A stretch of 30,253 bases of DNA from DAOUKH01 sp034421515 (GCA_034421515.1 DAOUKH010000048.1:1-30253), one strand, 5' to 3'; positions 13,749 through 22,180 are shown, numbered from the stretch's first letter. The notes: generated from the sequence alone by a model not told the origin. Numbers and translations are program-made.

Positions 13749-14851
13749 GCACCACCCCGATGGACCGTGCCCTCGATCTGGCCCGGGGCGTCCTCGGCGG
13801 GGTGTCGCCCAACCCCGCCGTGGGGTGCGTCATCCTGAAGGATGGCGAGGTCGTCGGGGAGGGCGCCAACGACCCTCCCGGCGGACCGCATGCGGAGATC
13901 GTCGCCCTTCGACAGGCCGGCGATCGCGCGCGCGGCGGAGTGATGTACGTCACCCTGGAACCCTGCTCGCACTACGGGCGGACGCCGCCGTGCGCCGACG
14001 CGGTGGCGGAGGCGGGCCTCGCGACCGTTCACTCCGCGGTGAGGGACCCCAACCCACTGGTCGCGGGGAAGGGCGTCGAGCGGCTGCGCGCCGCCGGCGT
14101 CGAGGTGATCGAGGGCGAAGGCGAAAAGGAGGCCCGTCGCGTCAACGAGGCGTTCATGAAGTGGGTCACGACCGACCTTCCATTCATTTGCGTCAAGTTC
14201 GCCATGAGCCTGGACGGCAAGATCGCCACCACCGCCGGCGACTCCCGGTGGATCACCGGCGAGCGGTCCCGCGCCCAGGTCCACCGTCTGCGCGGTCTTG
14301 TGGACGCGGTGATGATCGGGGCAAGAACGGCGCGGATGGACGATCCGCTCCTGACCGCCCGCGGCGGCAGCGGGGACGGCGAGACGAAGGTGCGCCAACC
14401 GCTCCGCGTGGTCGTCGACGCCAAGGCCTCGCTCCCTCCACAGGCACGGATGCTCAGCGAGCCGGGCCGGACGCTGGTCGCGGTCACGGAAGGGGCACCG
14501 GAAGACGCCTGCCGCGCCCTGGTGGAGGCCGGCGCGGACGTCGAAGCATTCGCGGCTGCCCCGGACGGGGTGAACCTTGAAGCCCTGCTCCGGCACCTGA
14601 CGATGCACGACGTCACCTCGGTGCTCGTCGAGGGCGGCGGCGGTTTGATCGGATCGCTCCTCGACGCGCGACTCGTGGACAAGGTCATCGCCTTCGTGGC
14701 GCCCGTGCTCGTGGGCGGCGCGGACGCCCCCACGCCGGCGGCAGGTACCGGCGTCGAGCGCATCGCCGACGCCCTCCGTCTCCGGGACGTAGAAGTTACG
14801 GAGTTGGATGGCGACGTTATGATTACCGGCTACCCGGGTCAGGGCGACTAG
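13745..14851 (+). CDS. ribD: Bifunctional riboflavin deaminase/reductase
   Basis: A 368-residue RibD. The N-terminal zinc deaminase domain (about 1-145) has H49-A-E51 and the PCSHYGRTPPC zinc motif (C74, C83). The C-terminal reductase domain (about 150-365) starts at FICVKFAMSLDGKIA and contains LRVVVDAK and VLVEGGGGLIGSLL. It deaminates 2,5-diamino-6-ribosylamino-pyrimidinone phosphate and then reduces the ribosyl side chain, the second and third steps from GTP. The start ATG overlaps the pabB stop; a GAGGAG lies 12 nt upstream. ribE follows after 14 nt. Order and content match the usual bacterial rib operon. Confidence 0.96.
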   Translation: MSTTPMDRALDLARGVLGGVSPNPAVGCVILKDGEVVGEGANDPPGGPHAEIVALRQAGDRARGGVMYVTLEPCSHYGRTPPCADAVAEAGLATVHSAVRDPNPLVAGKGVERLRAAGVEVIEGEGEKEARRVNEAFMKWVTTDLPFICVKFAMSLDGKIATTAGDSRWITGERSRAQVHRLRGLVDAVMIGARTARMDDPLLTARGGSGDGETKVRQPLRVVVDAKASLPPQARMLSEPGRTLVAVTEGAPEDACRALVEAGADVEAFAAAPDGVNLEALLRHLTMHDVTSVLVEGGGGLIGSLLDARLVDKVIAFVAPVLVGGADAPTPAAGTGVERIADALRLRDVEVTELDGDVMITGYPGQGD

Positions 14852-14865
14852 GGGCTGAGGGGAAA

Positions 14866-15450
14866 ATGTTCACGGGGATCGTGGAAGAGGTGGGACGCGC
14901 GGGGGGAGCGCCCGAGGGGGAGCTCTTCATCAAGGCCGCCGTGGTGCTCGAAGAGACGAAGCTCGGTGACAGCATCGCGGTGAACGGCACGTGCCTGACG
15001 GTGACGCGGCTGGAAACGGACGGCTTCGCGGTCGACCTTGCGCCGGAGACCCTGCGCCGCACCAACCTCGGTACGCTGACCGCCGGTGCGGCGGTCAACC
15101 TCGAACGCTCTCTCGCGTTCGGCGGTCGCGTGGGAGGGCACCTCGTGCAGGGCCACGTCGATGGGGTCGCCGCCATCGAGAGCATCGAGCCGGAGGGAAA
15201 CGCGTCGATGGTGCGCTTCCGGTTGCCGGACAAGCTCGCGCGCTACGTCACCGAGAAGGGGTTCATCGCCGTCGACGGCGTCAGCCTGACCGTAGTAGGG
15301 GCCGGCGACGACTGGTTCAGCATCACGCTCATCCCCTTCACCGCGGAGCACACCAACCTTGGCGCGAAGGCCGCCGGCGACCCGGTGAACATCGAGGTCG
15401 ACATCCTGGCCAAGTACGTCGAACGTCTGGCCGAGGCACGCCTGCGCTAG
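14866..15450 (+). CDS. ribE: Riboflavin synthase, alpha subunit
   Basis: A 194-residue riboflavin synthase. It dismutates two 6,7-dimethyl-8-ribityllumazine molecules to riboflavin. It starts with the hallmark MFTGIVEEVG and has two lumazine-binding beta-barrel repeats: LGDSIAVNGTCLTVT in the first and GFIAVDGVSLTVV in the second. The N-terminal half ends at GGRVGGHLVQGHVDG, the usual junction. GAGGGGA lies just before ATG 14866. The length is slightly below the usual 200-215 residues, but nothing is missing. It is also named ribC in Bacillus-type nomenclature. Confidence 0.96.
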   Translation: MFTGIVEEVGRAGGAPEGELFIKAAVVLEETKLGDSIAVNGTCLTVTRLETDGFAVDLAPETLRRTNLGTLTAGAAVNLERSLAFGGRVGGHLVQGHVDGVAAIESIEPEGNASMVRFRLPDKLARYVTEKGFIAVDGVSLTVVGAGDDWFSITLIPFTAEHTNLGAKAAGDPVNIEVDILAKYVERLAEARLR

Positions 15451-15492
15451 CCGGTCGATCAAGGGCTCGACTTCTGTTGGGGCGCGTGAGGC

Positions 15493-15498
15493 TATAAT
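15493..15498 (+). promoter_or_regulatory. -10 element of ribBA
   Basis: Perfect TATAAT in the 81-nt ribE-ribBA gap; start near 15505, leader about 27 nt. The -35 is weak. I see no FMN riboswitch in the gap. Confidence 0.5.
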
Positions 15499-15531
15499 AG
15501 GGGCCGCCGCGAGGGCGGCGTCGAGGCCGGA

Positions 15532-16773
15532 ATGCCGCTAGCAAGCATTGAAGAGGCCCTAGAAGACCTGCGCCAAGGGCGCATGATCATCCTGGTCGAT
15601 GACGAAGACCGGGAGAATGAAGGCGACCTCGCCATGGCCGCCGAGACGGCGACGCCCGAGGCGATCAACTTCATGGCGCGGTACGGCAAGGGGCTGATCT
15701 GCGCCCCGCTCGAAGGCGCCCGCCTCGACCATCTGCAGATTCCCATGATGGTGCCCGACGCGGACAACACCGCCGCCTTGGGCACTGCCTTCACCGTGTC
15801 GGTCGAGGCCAAGCACGGCACCACCACGGGCATCAGCGCCCACGACCGCGCCACGACGATCCAGGCGCTGGTCGATCCCGAGACCCGTCCGATCGACCTC
15901 TCCCGGCCGGGGCACATCTTCCCGCTGCGCGCCCGCGACGGCGGCGTCCTCGTGCGCGCGGGGCAGACCGAGGGGATCGTCGACCTCTGCCGCCTCGCCG
16001 GCATGCAGCCCGCCGGCGTGATCTGCGAGATTATGAGTCACGACGGCACGATGGCCCGCCTGCCGGAGCTCGAAGAGTTCGCCATCGAACACGACCTCAA
16101 GATCGTCAGCGTCGAGCAGATCATCGCCTACCGCCGCCGCCACGAGAAGCTCGTCGAGCGAATGGCCGAGACGGCGATGCCCACGAAGTTCGGCCGCTTC
16201 ACCGCCTACGCCTATCAGAGCGCCGTCGACCACGACCAGCACGTCGCCCTCGTCCAGGGCGATATCAGCGACGGGGAACCCGTGCTGGTGCGCGTCCACA
16301 GCGAGTGCCTCACCGGCGACGTCTTCGGCAGCTTCCGCTGCGACTGCGGCGACCAGGTGCAGATGGCGCTTCGAGCCATCGCGCAGGCCCAGCGGGGCGT
16401 CCTGGTCTACATCCGCCAGGAGGGGCGCGGGATCGGGTTGCACAACAAGCTCAGGGCGTACGCGCTTCAAGACGACGGCCTCGACACCGTCGAGGCCAAC
16501 CTCGCTCTCGGCTTCGCTCCCGACCTCCGCGACTACGGCATCGGCGCGCAGATCCTGGTGGACCTCGGCGTCAAAGAGATGCGCCTGATGACGAACAACC
16601 CGCGCAAGATCGTCGGCCTCGAAGGCTACGGCCTCCGCGTGGTCGACCGCGTGCCCGTCGTCGCGCCGCCGAACCCGGACAACATCCGCTACCTCGAAAC
16701 GAAGCGCGACAAGATGGGCCACATCATGCCGGGCGTGGCACCGTTGGCCGAGTGGCTCGTCGACGAGGACTAG
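15532..16773 (+). CDS. ribBA: Bifunctional 3,4-dihydroxy-2-butanone-4-phosphate synthase/GTP cyclohydrolase II
   Basis: A 413-residue fusion. Residues 1-200 are the DHBP synthase, with DDEDRENEGDL (the acidic metal and substrate site), HGTTTGISAHDRA and GHIFPLRA. Residues 205-413 are GTP cyclohydrolase II, with the zinc cysteines C259, C270 and C272 (SECLTGDVFGSFRCDCG) and the RQEGRGIGL motif. The two domains supply both branches of riboflavin synthesis, from ribulose-5-phosphate and GTP. Both active sites look intact. ribH follows after 4 nt, so both are probably on the same mRNA from the internal promoter. ATG 15532 has a GAGG about 7 nt upstream. Confidence 0.96.
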   Translation: MPLASIEEALEDLRQGRMIILVDDEDRENEGDLAMAAETATPEAINFMARYGKGLICAPLEGARLDHLQIPMMVPDADNTAALGTAFTVSVEAKHGTTTGISAHDRATTIQALVDPETRPIDLSRPGHIFPLRARDGGVLVRAGQTEGIVDLCRLAGMQPAGVICEIMSHDGTMARLPELEEFAIEHDLKIVSVEQIIAYRRRHEKLVERMAETAMPTKFGRFTAYAYQSAVDHDQHVALVQGDISDGEPVLVRVHSECLTGDVFGSFRCDCGDQVQMALRAIAQAQRGVLVYIRQEGRGIGLHNKLRAYALQDDGLDTVEANLALGFAPDLRDYGIGAQILVDLGVKEMRLMTNNPRKIVGLEGYGLRVVDRVPVVAPPNPDNIRYLETKRDKMGHIMPGVAPLAEWLVDED

Positions 16774-16777
16774 CCCA

Positions 16778-17230
16778 GTGAGCCCCGAACGGGACGCGGA
16801 CGGGCCGCGCTTCGCCATCGCCGCCGCGAAGTTCAACGAGTTCATCACGGGCAGCCTCATGCGCGGCGCGCGGGAGGGACTCGCGGCCAACGGCGTTGAC
16901 GAGGGCCGCATCGACGCGGTGTGGGTCCCCGGCGCCTTCGAGCTGCCCCTCACCGCCAAGCTGCTGGCCCAGACGGGCCGCTACGCCGCCGTCATCTGCC
17001 TTGGCGCGGTGATCCGCGGCGATACGCCGCACTTCGACTACGTCGCCTCCGGCGCCGCCCACGGAATCGTGCAGGCCTCGCTCCTCACCAACGTCCCCAT
17101 CATCTTCGGCGTGCTCACCACCGACACCGTGGCGCAGGCGATGGAGCGGTCGGGCGAGGGTCCCGCCAACAAGGGCTACGACGCCGCCCTCACCGCCATC
17201 GAGATGGCCGGCCTGCTGAAGGACCTGTAA
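16778..17230 (+). CDS. ribH: 6,7-dimethyl-8-ribityllumazine synthase
   Basis: A 150-residue lumazine synthase. It condenses the RibD product (after dephosphorylation) with dihydroxybutanone phosphate. Motifs: RFAIAAAKFNEFIT, WVPGAFELP and GAVIRGDTPHFDYVA, where H85 is the usual catalytic histidine. GVLTTDTVAQAMERSG follows. Length and order are typical for a subunit that assembles into pentamers or capsids. It starts at GTG 16778, 4 nt after the ribBA stop, with GAGGA upstream inside ribBA. It ends the rib cluster and converges on a membrane-protein gene with a 5-nt gap. Confidence 0.95.
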   Translation: MSPERDADGPRFAIAAAKFNEFITGSLMRGAREGLAANGVDEGRIDAVWVPGAFELPLTAKLLAQTGRYAAVICLGAVIRGDTPHFDYVASGAAHGIVQASLLTNVPIIFGVLTTDTVAQAMERSGEGPANKGYDAALTAIEMAGLLKDL

Positions 17231-17235
17231 CGCCG

Positions 17236-17628
17236 CTAGCGCCGCGGCGTCAGCCACAACGCGGGAAACATCAGCAGCACGGCGGGCACGATCAGCAGCG
17301 GCCCCACGCTCCCCGCCGTCAAGACGGTCAGCACGAAGAAGGCGGCGGCGCAGCCCATGATGCCGAACTGTGCCCCCTGGCGCCCCGCGAGAAAGAGGCG
17401 CGTGGACAGAAACGCCGCCGCGCCAAGCGCCGCCGACGCCAGCAGCACGGCGAGCGCCTCCCCCAGCTTGCCCGCCTCGGACGCGCTCACGCTCTGAGCG
17501 ACTCCCTCCGCCGTAACGGTGTCGAACAGCGGGAGCAGGACGAAGACGGGGCTGACGAGCGCCCAAACGGAGGCCGTCCACGCCATCGCGGCGAGTAGGG
17601 CCTGCCCCTTGGACCGGGGTCTTTCCAC
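17236..17628 (-). CDS. Small four-TM membrane protein of unknown function
   Basis: A 130-residue integral membrane protein I do not recognise. Four hydrophobic segments are visible: about 13-34 (AMAWTASVWALVSPVFVLLP), 58-80 (ALAVLLASAALGAAAF), 86-104 and 106-125. A polar loop of about 20 residues lies between the first two (TAEGVAQSVSASEAGK). The N-terminus is basic (ERPRSKGQ) and so likely cytoplasmic, and the C-terminus is LTPRR. It lies 14 nt downstream of the 17643-18308 gene on the same strand, so the two probably form an operon. It has no ATPase or transporter signature. Confidence 0.7.
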   Translation of the reverse strand: MERPRSKGQALLAAMAWTASVWALVSPVFVLLPLFDTVTAEGVAQSVSASEAGKLGEALAVLLASAALGAAAFLSTRLFLAGRQGAQFGIMGCAAAFFVLTVLTAGSVGPLLIVPAVLLMFPALWLTPRR

Positions 17629-17642
17629 GCCAGGCGCGGCGG

Positions 17643-18308
17643 CTAGCGCTCGCCGCCGGAGAGTCCGATGGACGGCGACGGCTTCGCCCCGTCGCCTCGG
17701 CGGCGCTTGGGGGGGAGCGCGGCGATCTCACTTCGGAGGGCGGCGAGACCGTCCAGGCCGTCCGTGGCCACCTCCACGATGATCCCGGCGGCGCCCGCGT
17801 CGCGGATCGCCGTCAACGCGTCGCGCCCGGGGGCAGCGGGAGTCCTGACCAGGAGCGGCTTCGCCGTGGCCCGCGCGGCGCGGTACAGCGGCAGGAGGTC
17901 TTGCAGTGAGGAGGGCGACCCCGGAATGTCCACGGCAACGGCATCGACGGGCAGGGCGTCGAGCGCGCGCAAGACTTCGTCGGACGTATCGGCGCCGAGC
18001 GCGAGGACCGCGTCGGCGTCCTCTTGAAGGGCGGCTCCCAAGGCGCCGGCCATGTTGAGCACCACGAAGTCGCCGTCCGGCCCATCCGACGTTCCCACCG
18101 GCACGGCGCCGCCCACGTCCGCGGCCGTGCCGCCGCCGACGATCAGGGCATCGGCGCCGCGGTCCACCGCGTCGGCGGCCTGCGCCGGGTCCGCGAGCAT
18201 GGCCACGAGGGCCAATTGCCCGCGTCCTTCGTCTGCGCCTGCGGCAAAGCCGAGGCGCGGCCCGCCGGAGGCGGCCACTTGGTTCAGCTTGTCGAGCAGT
18301 TTGCCCAT
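17643..18308 (-). CDS. Unknown soluble protein, likely TIM-barrel-like
   Basis: A 221-residue protein with no recognised family. The repeated pattern of short hydrophobic strands, each followed by an Ala/Asp-rich helix (ALVAMLAD, ALIVGGG, DFVVLNMAG, AVLALGAD, AVAVDIPG, PLLVRTP, AGIIVEVAT), is what a beta/alpha barrel gives. GGGTAADVGG resembles a phosphate-binding turn. The C-terminal 20 residues are charged and probably disordered. ATG 18308 has GGGTGA 4 nt upstream. It is divergent from the cysteine synthase and probably co-transcribed with the four-TM gene. Phosphate-sugar or cofactor binding is possible but not shown. Confidence 0.7.
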   Translation of the reverse strand: MGKLLDKLNQVAASGGPRLGFAAGADEGRGQLALVAMLADPAQAADAVDRGADALIVGGGTAADVGGAVPVGTSDGPDGDFVVLNMAGALGAALQEDADAVLALGADTSDEVLRALDALPVDAVAVDIPGSPSSLQDLLPLYRAARATAKPLLVRTPAAPGRDALTAIRDAGAAGIIVEVATDGLDGLAALRSEIAALPPKRRRGDGAKPSPSIGLSGGER

Positions 18309-18390
18309 GAAGTCACCCGTTTCTGGAGGAGCGTGCCGGCCCGGGGGAGCGGGTTATCCGTCAGGTGAGAGAAGATGCGAGAATAGACGC

Positions 18391-18456
18391 ATGGAAGGCC
18401 GGGCAACCATGATGCTGCCCTCAGCGAGGGCATGTCAACCGGACGCGGGAGCGTAG
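18391..18456 (+). other. Possible 21-codon upstream reading frame before cysteine synthase
   Basis: ATG 18391 begins a 21-residue frame (MEGRATMM...) with one Cys codon. It ends at TAG 18454-18456, 2 nt before the GTG at 18459. A poor -10-like GAGAAT at 18379-18384 sits 6 nt before this ATG. It may be chance. Confidence 0.2.
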
Positions 18457-18458
18457 CC

Positions 18459-19388
18459 GTGGACAGCGCCTCCCCGCTTTCGCTCGTCGGCGGTGCGCCC
18501 CTCGTGGAGCTCCGGCGCCTCTCGCCCAAACCCGGCGTCCGCATCTTCGGGAAGATCGAGGGACAGAACCCGACCGGCAGCATCAAGGACCGGATCGCCC
18601 TCGCCCTCGTCGAGCGGGCGGAGTCCGAGGGCCGCGTCGCTCCCGGCGACACGATCGTCGAGGCAAGCAGCGGCAACACCGCGATCGCGCTCGCCTTCGT
18701 CGCCAAGCAGAAGGGTTACCGGGCCCACGTGGTGATTCCCGAAGGTGTTGCGCCAAGCATCGGCGACCTGCTCGGCCTGCTGGAGGCTGAGGTCACCTGG
18801 TGCGGGATGGAGGGCGGCATGGGCCATGCCATGGAGGTGGCCGCCGGCCTCGCCGCCGCCCACGGCTACAAGCTCCTCGGACAGTTCACCGACCAGACCA
18901 ACGCCGACACGCACTACGCCTCCACGGGCCGCGAGATCGCCGACGCGCTGCCCACCGTCGACGTCTTCATCGCGGGCATCGGCACCGGAGGGACGATCAT
19001 GGGCGCGGGACGGCGCATCAAGGAGCGCTGGCCCCAGGCACGGGTCGTCGGAGTCGAGCCCAAACTCGGCGAGCGCCTGCAGGGCATCAAGAACCTCGAC
19101 GAGGGTTTTATTCCGCCGCTCCTCGACCTTGCCATGCTGGACGGACGCTTCCTGGTAGACAGCGCCGCCAGCTTCCAACGGGTCCAGGACCTCGCGCGGG
19201 CTGAAGGCCTCTTCGCGGGCGCCTCCTCCGGTGCGGTGCTCGACACCGCCCTCCGCGTCGGTGAGCGTATGGACGAAGGCGTGATCGTCGCCATGCTCGC
19301 CGACAGCAGTTGGAAGTACCTGCCGGCCCGCCCCTGGCGAGCCGCGGCCGGCGAGCGGGCCGATCTCGACGAAGTCCATTGGTGGTAA
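18459..19388 (+). CDS. Cysteine synthase (CysK/CysM family, PLP-dependent)
   Basis: A roughly 309-residue fold-type II PLP enzyme that makes cysteine from an activated serine and a sulfur donor. The PLP lysine is in NPTGSIKDR (K43 from this start). EASSGNTAIALAFVAKQKGY is the substrate-binding loop, and GIGTGGTIMGAGR binds the PLP phosphate. GASSGAVLD follows, with ADSSWKYL near the end. I chose GTG 18459 because GGGAG (18447-18451) is 7 nt upstream; ATG 18432, which would add 9 residues, has its purine run too close. CysK versus CysM cannot be told apart. A CysM using a thiocarboxylated carrier is conceivable, given the ThiS-like protein far upstream. Confidence 0.9.
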   Translation: MDSASPLSLVGGAPLVELRRLSPKPGVRIFGKIEGQNPTGSIKDRIALALVERAESEGRVAPGDTIVEASSGNTAIALAFVAKQKGYRAHVVIPEGVAPSIGDLLGLLEAEVTWCGMEGGMGHAMEVAAGLAAAHGYKLLGQFTDQTNADTHYASTGREIADALPTVDVFIAGIGTGGTIMGAGRRIKERWPQARVVGVEPKLGERLQGIKNLDEGFIPPLLDLAMLDGRFLVDSAASFQRVQDLARAEGLFAGASSGAVLDTALRVGERMDEGVIVAMLADSSWKYLPARPWRAAAGERADLDEVHWW

Positions 19389-19437
19389 CCGGGGAATTGG
19401 CCCGCTTTTGAGCCGCGTGGTAGGCTTAGACCCGTAC

Positions 19438-19454
19438 GCGCGCTGGAGGCGCGC
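19438..19454 (+). repeat. Short inverted repeat upstream of peroxiredoxin
   Basis: GCGCGC (19438-19443) and GCGCGC (19449-19454) around TGGAG, in the leader about 60 nt before the gene. Could be a small hairpin; significance unknown. Confidence 0.3.
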
Positions 19455-19511
19455 CAAGGCAGTAAATGGCTAGGACGGCGGCCGTGCCCGCCGTAGGAAG
19501 AGGAGGCAAGC

Positions 19512-20147
19512 ATGGCTATCAGACTAGGTGACGACGCGCCGGACTTTACGGCGGAGACGACCGAAGGAAGCATCAGCTTCCACGATTGGCTCGGGGACGG
19601 CTGGGGCGTACTGATGTCGCATCCCGCGGACTACACGCCGGTGTGCACCACCGAGCTCGGACGCGTCGCCAACCTCAGGTCGGAGTTCGACAAGCGCGGC
19701 GTCAAGGTGTGCGCGGTCAGCGTCGACCCGGTGGACTCGCACGAGGGCTGGATCAAGGACATCAACGAGACGCAGAACGCGAACGTGGACTTCCCGCTCA
19801 TCGCCGACCCGGACCGCAAGGTCGCGTCCCTGTACGACATGATTCACCCCAACGCGGACAACACGTTGACGGTGCGCACCGTCTTCGTGATCGGCCCCGA
19901 TAAGAAAGTCAAGCTGACGATTACCTACCCCGCCTCGACGGGCCGGAACTTCGACGAGATCCTTCGGGTGATCGACTCGCTGCAGCTGACCGCCAACTAC
20001 CAGGTCGCCACCCCGGTGGACTGGAAGCACGGCGAGGACTGCGTGGTCGTTCCGGCTATCAAGACCGAGGACATCCCCGACAAGTTCCCCAAGGGCTTCA
20101 AAGAGATCAAGCCCTACCTGCGCACCACTCCGCAGCCGAACCTCTAG
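19512..20147 (+). CDS. 1-Cys peroxiredoxin (Prx6 type)
   Basis: A 211-residue peroxiredoxin that reduces hydrogen peroxide, alkyl hydroperoxides and possibly peroxynitrite. The peroxidatic site is PADYTPVCTTELG with C45; T42 and the downstream R of the family site also fit. The long C-terminal arm (PVDWKHGEDCVVVPAI, then FPKGFKEIKPYLR) is typical of the Prx6 subgroup, which lacks a standard resolving cysteine. ATG 19512 follows a near-perfect AGGAGG at 6-7 nt, the best ribosome-binding site in this area, which suggests high expression. It ends in a strong intrinsic terminator, so it is probably monocistronic. Confidence 0.95.
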   Translation: MAIRLGDDAPDFTAETTEGSISFHDWLGDGWGVLMSHPADYTPVCTTELGRVANLRSEFDKRGVKVCAVSVDPVDSHEGWIKDINETQNANVDFPLIADPDRKVASLYDMIHPNADNTLTVRTVFVIGPDKKVKLTITYPASTGRNFDEILRVIDSLQLTANYQVATPVDWKHGEDCVVVPAIKTEDIPDKFPKGFKEIKPYLRTTPQPNL

Positions 20148-20173
20148 GCAGCGGAACCGACAGCGACGGCAAG

Positions 20174-20205
20174 AGAGGGGCGGTCTCGGAACCGCCCCTC
20201 TTTTT
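20174..20205 (+). terminator. Intrinsic terminator of the peroxiredoxin gene
   Basis: An 11-bp perfect stem, 20174-20184 (AGAGGGGCGGT) paired with 20191-20201, 6-nt loop CTCGGA, then TTTT. It lies 27 nt after the stop codon and ends 13 nt before the next ATG. Confidence 0.9.
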
Positions 20206-20218
20206 GGAACGCACCGGC

Positions 20219-21301
20219 ATGGAAATCGGCATCATCGGACTCCCGCGCAGCGGGAAGACCGCGGCCTTCACCGCGCTCACCGGAGTCGCGCCGTCGCCGG
20301 GAAGCGGCAAGGCAAACCTCGGCGTCGCCCGTGTGCCCGACGCCCGGCTCGACCGCCTCGCCGAGATGTTCGCGCCCAAGCGTGTCGTACATGCCGAGGT
20401 CTCCTACGTGGACTTCCCTGGTGTACCGGATGGCGCCCAGCGGCGCGGTATCGAAGGCGAGCAGCTCAATCGCCTCCAAAACGTGGACGCCCTCCTTAAC
20501 GTTGCGCGTGCCTTCGACAATCCGGCCGTGGCCCACCCAGAGGGCAGCATCGACCCCTTCCGCGACATCGAGGCGATGGAGCTTGAGCTCGCCTTCTCCG
20601 ACCTCGCGATCCTCGAGCGGCGCGCCGCTCGCCTGGAGTCCGACGCGAAGTCGGACAAGCCGCAGATACGGGAGGCGGCCCGGAGGGAGCGCCAGTGGCT
20701 CGACGGCGTCAAGGATGCCCTCGAGTCCGGCCAACCACTGCGCGCCCAAGAGACGACGGACGAGCAGGAGCGCTGGATGGCGAACTTCCAGTTCCTCACC
20801 GCCAAGCCGGTGCTGCATGCGCTGAACATCGACGAGGGCCGGCTGGGCGAGTCGGCTAACTTGGAAGCGGAGCTCGCGGCGCGCGTTGACGGGCCGAACT
20901 CCGCGGGCTTCGCGCTCGCGGCGGGACTCGAGGCCGACTTGGCTGTGATGAACCCAGGCGATGAGGCGGAATTCCGTGCCTCGCTCGGTGCGGGCGAATC
21001 GGGCCTCGCCCGTGGTATCCGCTGCTCCTATGGCCTCCTCGGACTCGTGTCCTTCCTGACTGTAGGCGACGACGAGGTGCGGGCGTGGCCCGTCCCGGCG
21101 AACACCCCGGCCGTCCGTGCCGCGGGCAAGATCCATTCAGATCTCGAACGCGGCTTCATCCGGGCCGAAGTGGTGCGCTACGACGACCTCGTCGACGCGG
21201 GGTCGATGGCCGAGGCGCGGCGCCGCGGCGTCCTGCGAACGGAGGGCAAGACCTACCCCGTCCAAGACGGGGACGTCATGCACGTCCTGTTCAGCGTCTG
21301 A
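20219..21301 (+). CDS. ychF: YchF-type GTPase/ATPase (Obg family), divergent
   Basis: A 360-residue P-loop protein of the YchF/OLA1 group. The G1 loop is GLPRSGKT where classic YchF has GLPNVGKS. G3 is VDFPGVPDG in place of DIAGLVKGA. NPVED-type residues are replaced by IDPFRDIEAMELELAFSDL, and the NxxE-like position is ALNIDEG. The C-terminal TGS-like (DUF933) domain is well conserved: LTVGDDEVRAWPV, KIHSDLERGFIRAEV and VQDGDVMHVLFSV. YchF proteins bind ribosomes and influence translation and stress responses, often favouring ATP. ATG 20219 comes 13 nt after the upstream terminator; no clear ribosome-binding site is seen. The switch-region changes suggest a lineage-specific paralog. Confidence 0.85.
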   Translation: MEIGIIGLPRSGKTAAFTALTGVAPSPGSGKANLGVARVPDARLDRLAEMFAPKRVVHAEVSYVDFPGVPDGAQRRGIEGEQLNRLQNVDALLNVARAFDNPAVAHPEGSIDPFRDIEAMELELAFSDLAILERRAARLESDAKSDKPQIREAARRERQWLDGVKDALESGQPLRAQETTDEQERWMANFQFLTAKPVLHALNIDEGRLGESANLEAELAARVDGPNSAGFALAAGLEADLAVMNPGDEAEFRASLGAGESGLARGIRCSYGLLGLVSFLTVGDDEVRAWPVPANTPAVRAAGKIHSDLERGFIRAEVVRYDDLVDAGSMAEARRRGVLRTEGKTYPVQDGDVMHVLFSV

Positions 21302-21321
21302 CGCAGCCTGGGAGCGGGCGC

Positions 21322-22122
21322 CTATTCGATGGCGAAGACCACCTGCACCCAGATGCGGATTTCCTGTTCCCCGGCGCTGATAGACGTCGCCGCGTCGGAG
21401 GCGAACATGGCTTCGGGGACCGCCGCTCTGAAGACCACCGGTGAGCCGCCCTGCTGCGAGACGTAGATCGGCTCGCCGAGGGTGACGTTCATCACCGACG
21501 CAATCTGTTCGGCCTTGGCGGTGGCGTCCTCGAGGGCAAGCTTACGCGCCTCGACTTCCAGGGGCCGCGGATCGTCCACCGAGAAGCCGATCCCGTTGAT
21601 GCGGATGGCGTCGCCGCCGGCTTCCGCCGCGTCGTCGATGACGGAGCCGACGTTGCCGACCTCGCGGATCGTTGCCGTGGCGAAGTTGGCCACGCGATAG
21701 CCGACGATCTTCGGCGTTCGTTCGCCGTTCTTTCCTTCCTCGTACACCGTGATTGGCTCAATCGAGAAGTACGATGTCTGGATGTCCCGGTCGGCGACGC
21801 CGTTGCCGCGCAGGCTGGCGATCACCGCCTCCATCGCCGACGCCGCCTCGGCGCGGGCGGGGGCTACGGTGTCGGCGCGGGCCTCGACGCCGAAGCTCAG
21901 GTTGGCCACGTCGGGCTCGGCGGTGACGGAGCCGGCGCCGTCCACCCAGATGCCGGTCTGCTGCACCGCCGACGGGCCCTGCTGGACGACGACCGGCGCC
22001 TGTGGGGCGGCGGTCGGGGCGTCTGCGTCGTCCGTCGTGCAGGCGGCGGCGACCAGCGCGGCCGCGGCCAGCAGGGCCAGGAACATCACCGCGCTGCGTT
22101 TGCATCCTTGTAGTAAGACCAT
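21322..22122 (-). CDS. SIMPL domain (DUF541) lipoprotein
   Basis: A 266-residue exported lipoprotein. The signal peptide has a basic start, a hydrophobic core (AVMFLALLAAAALVAA) and a lipobox cysteine at C28 (VAAAC). A linker of about 30 residues leads into a SIMPL/DUF541 domain (from about 55): GIWVDGAGSVTAEPDVANLS, then VADRDIQTSYFSIEP and IRINGIGFSVDD. Relatives (BP26, YggE) assemble into rings at the envelope and are tied to stress tolerance, with unclear mechanism. A GGGAGGAAACC ribosome-binding site precedes ATG 22122. It is third in a row after the ECF sigma and anti-sigma genes (58-nt gap), so it is probably co-regulated with them. Confidence 0.9.
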   Translation of the reverse strand: MVLLQGCKRSAVMFLALLAAAALVAAACTTDDADAPTAAPQAPVVVQQGPSAVQQTGIWVDGAGSVTAEPDVANLSFGVEARADTVAPARAEAASAMEAVIASLRGNGVADRDIQTSYFSIEPITVYEEGKNGERTPKIVGYRVANFATATIREVGNVGSVIDDAAEAGGDAIRINGIGFSVDDPRPLEVEARKLALEDATAKAEQIASVMNVTLGEPIYVSQQGGSPVVFRAAVPEAMFASDAATSISAGEQEIRIWVQVVFAIE

Positions 22123-22180
22123 GGTTTCCTCCCTTGTTTCGTGTCGCTTGTGCGAACGAGGTCCTTCCTCTTATCGCGGT

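Noticed and set aside
15451..15531. FMN riboswitch between ribE and ribBA
   Set aside because: The 81-nt gap is too short and has none of the conserved riboswitch boxes; the ribD leader also lacks it.
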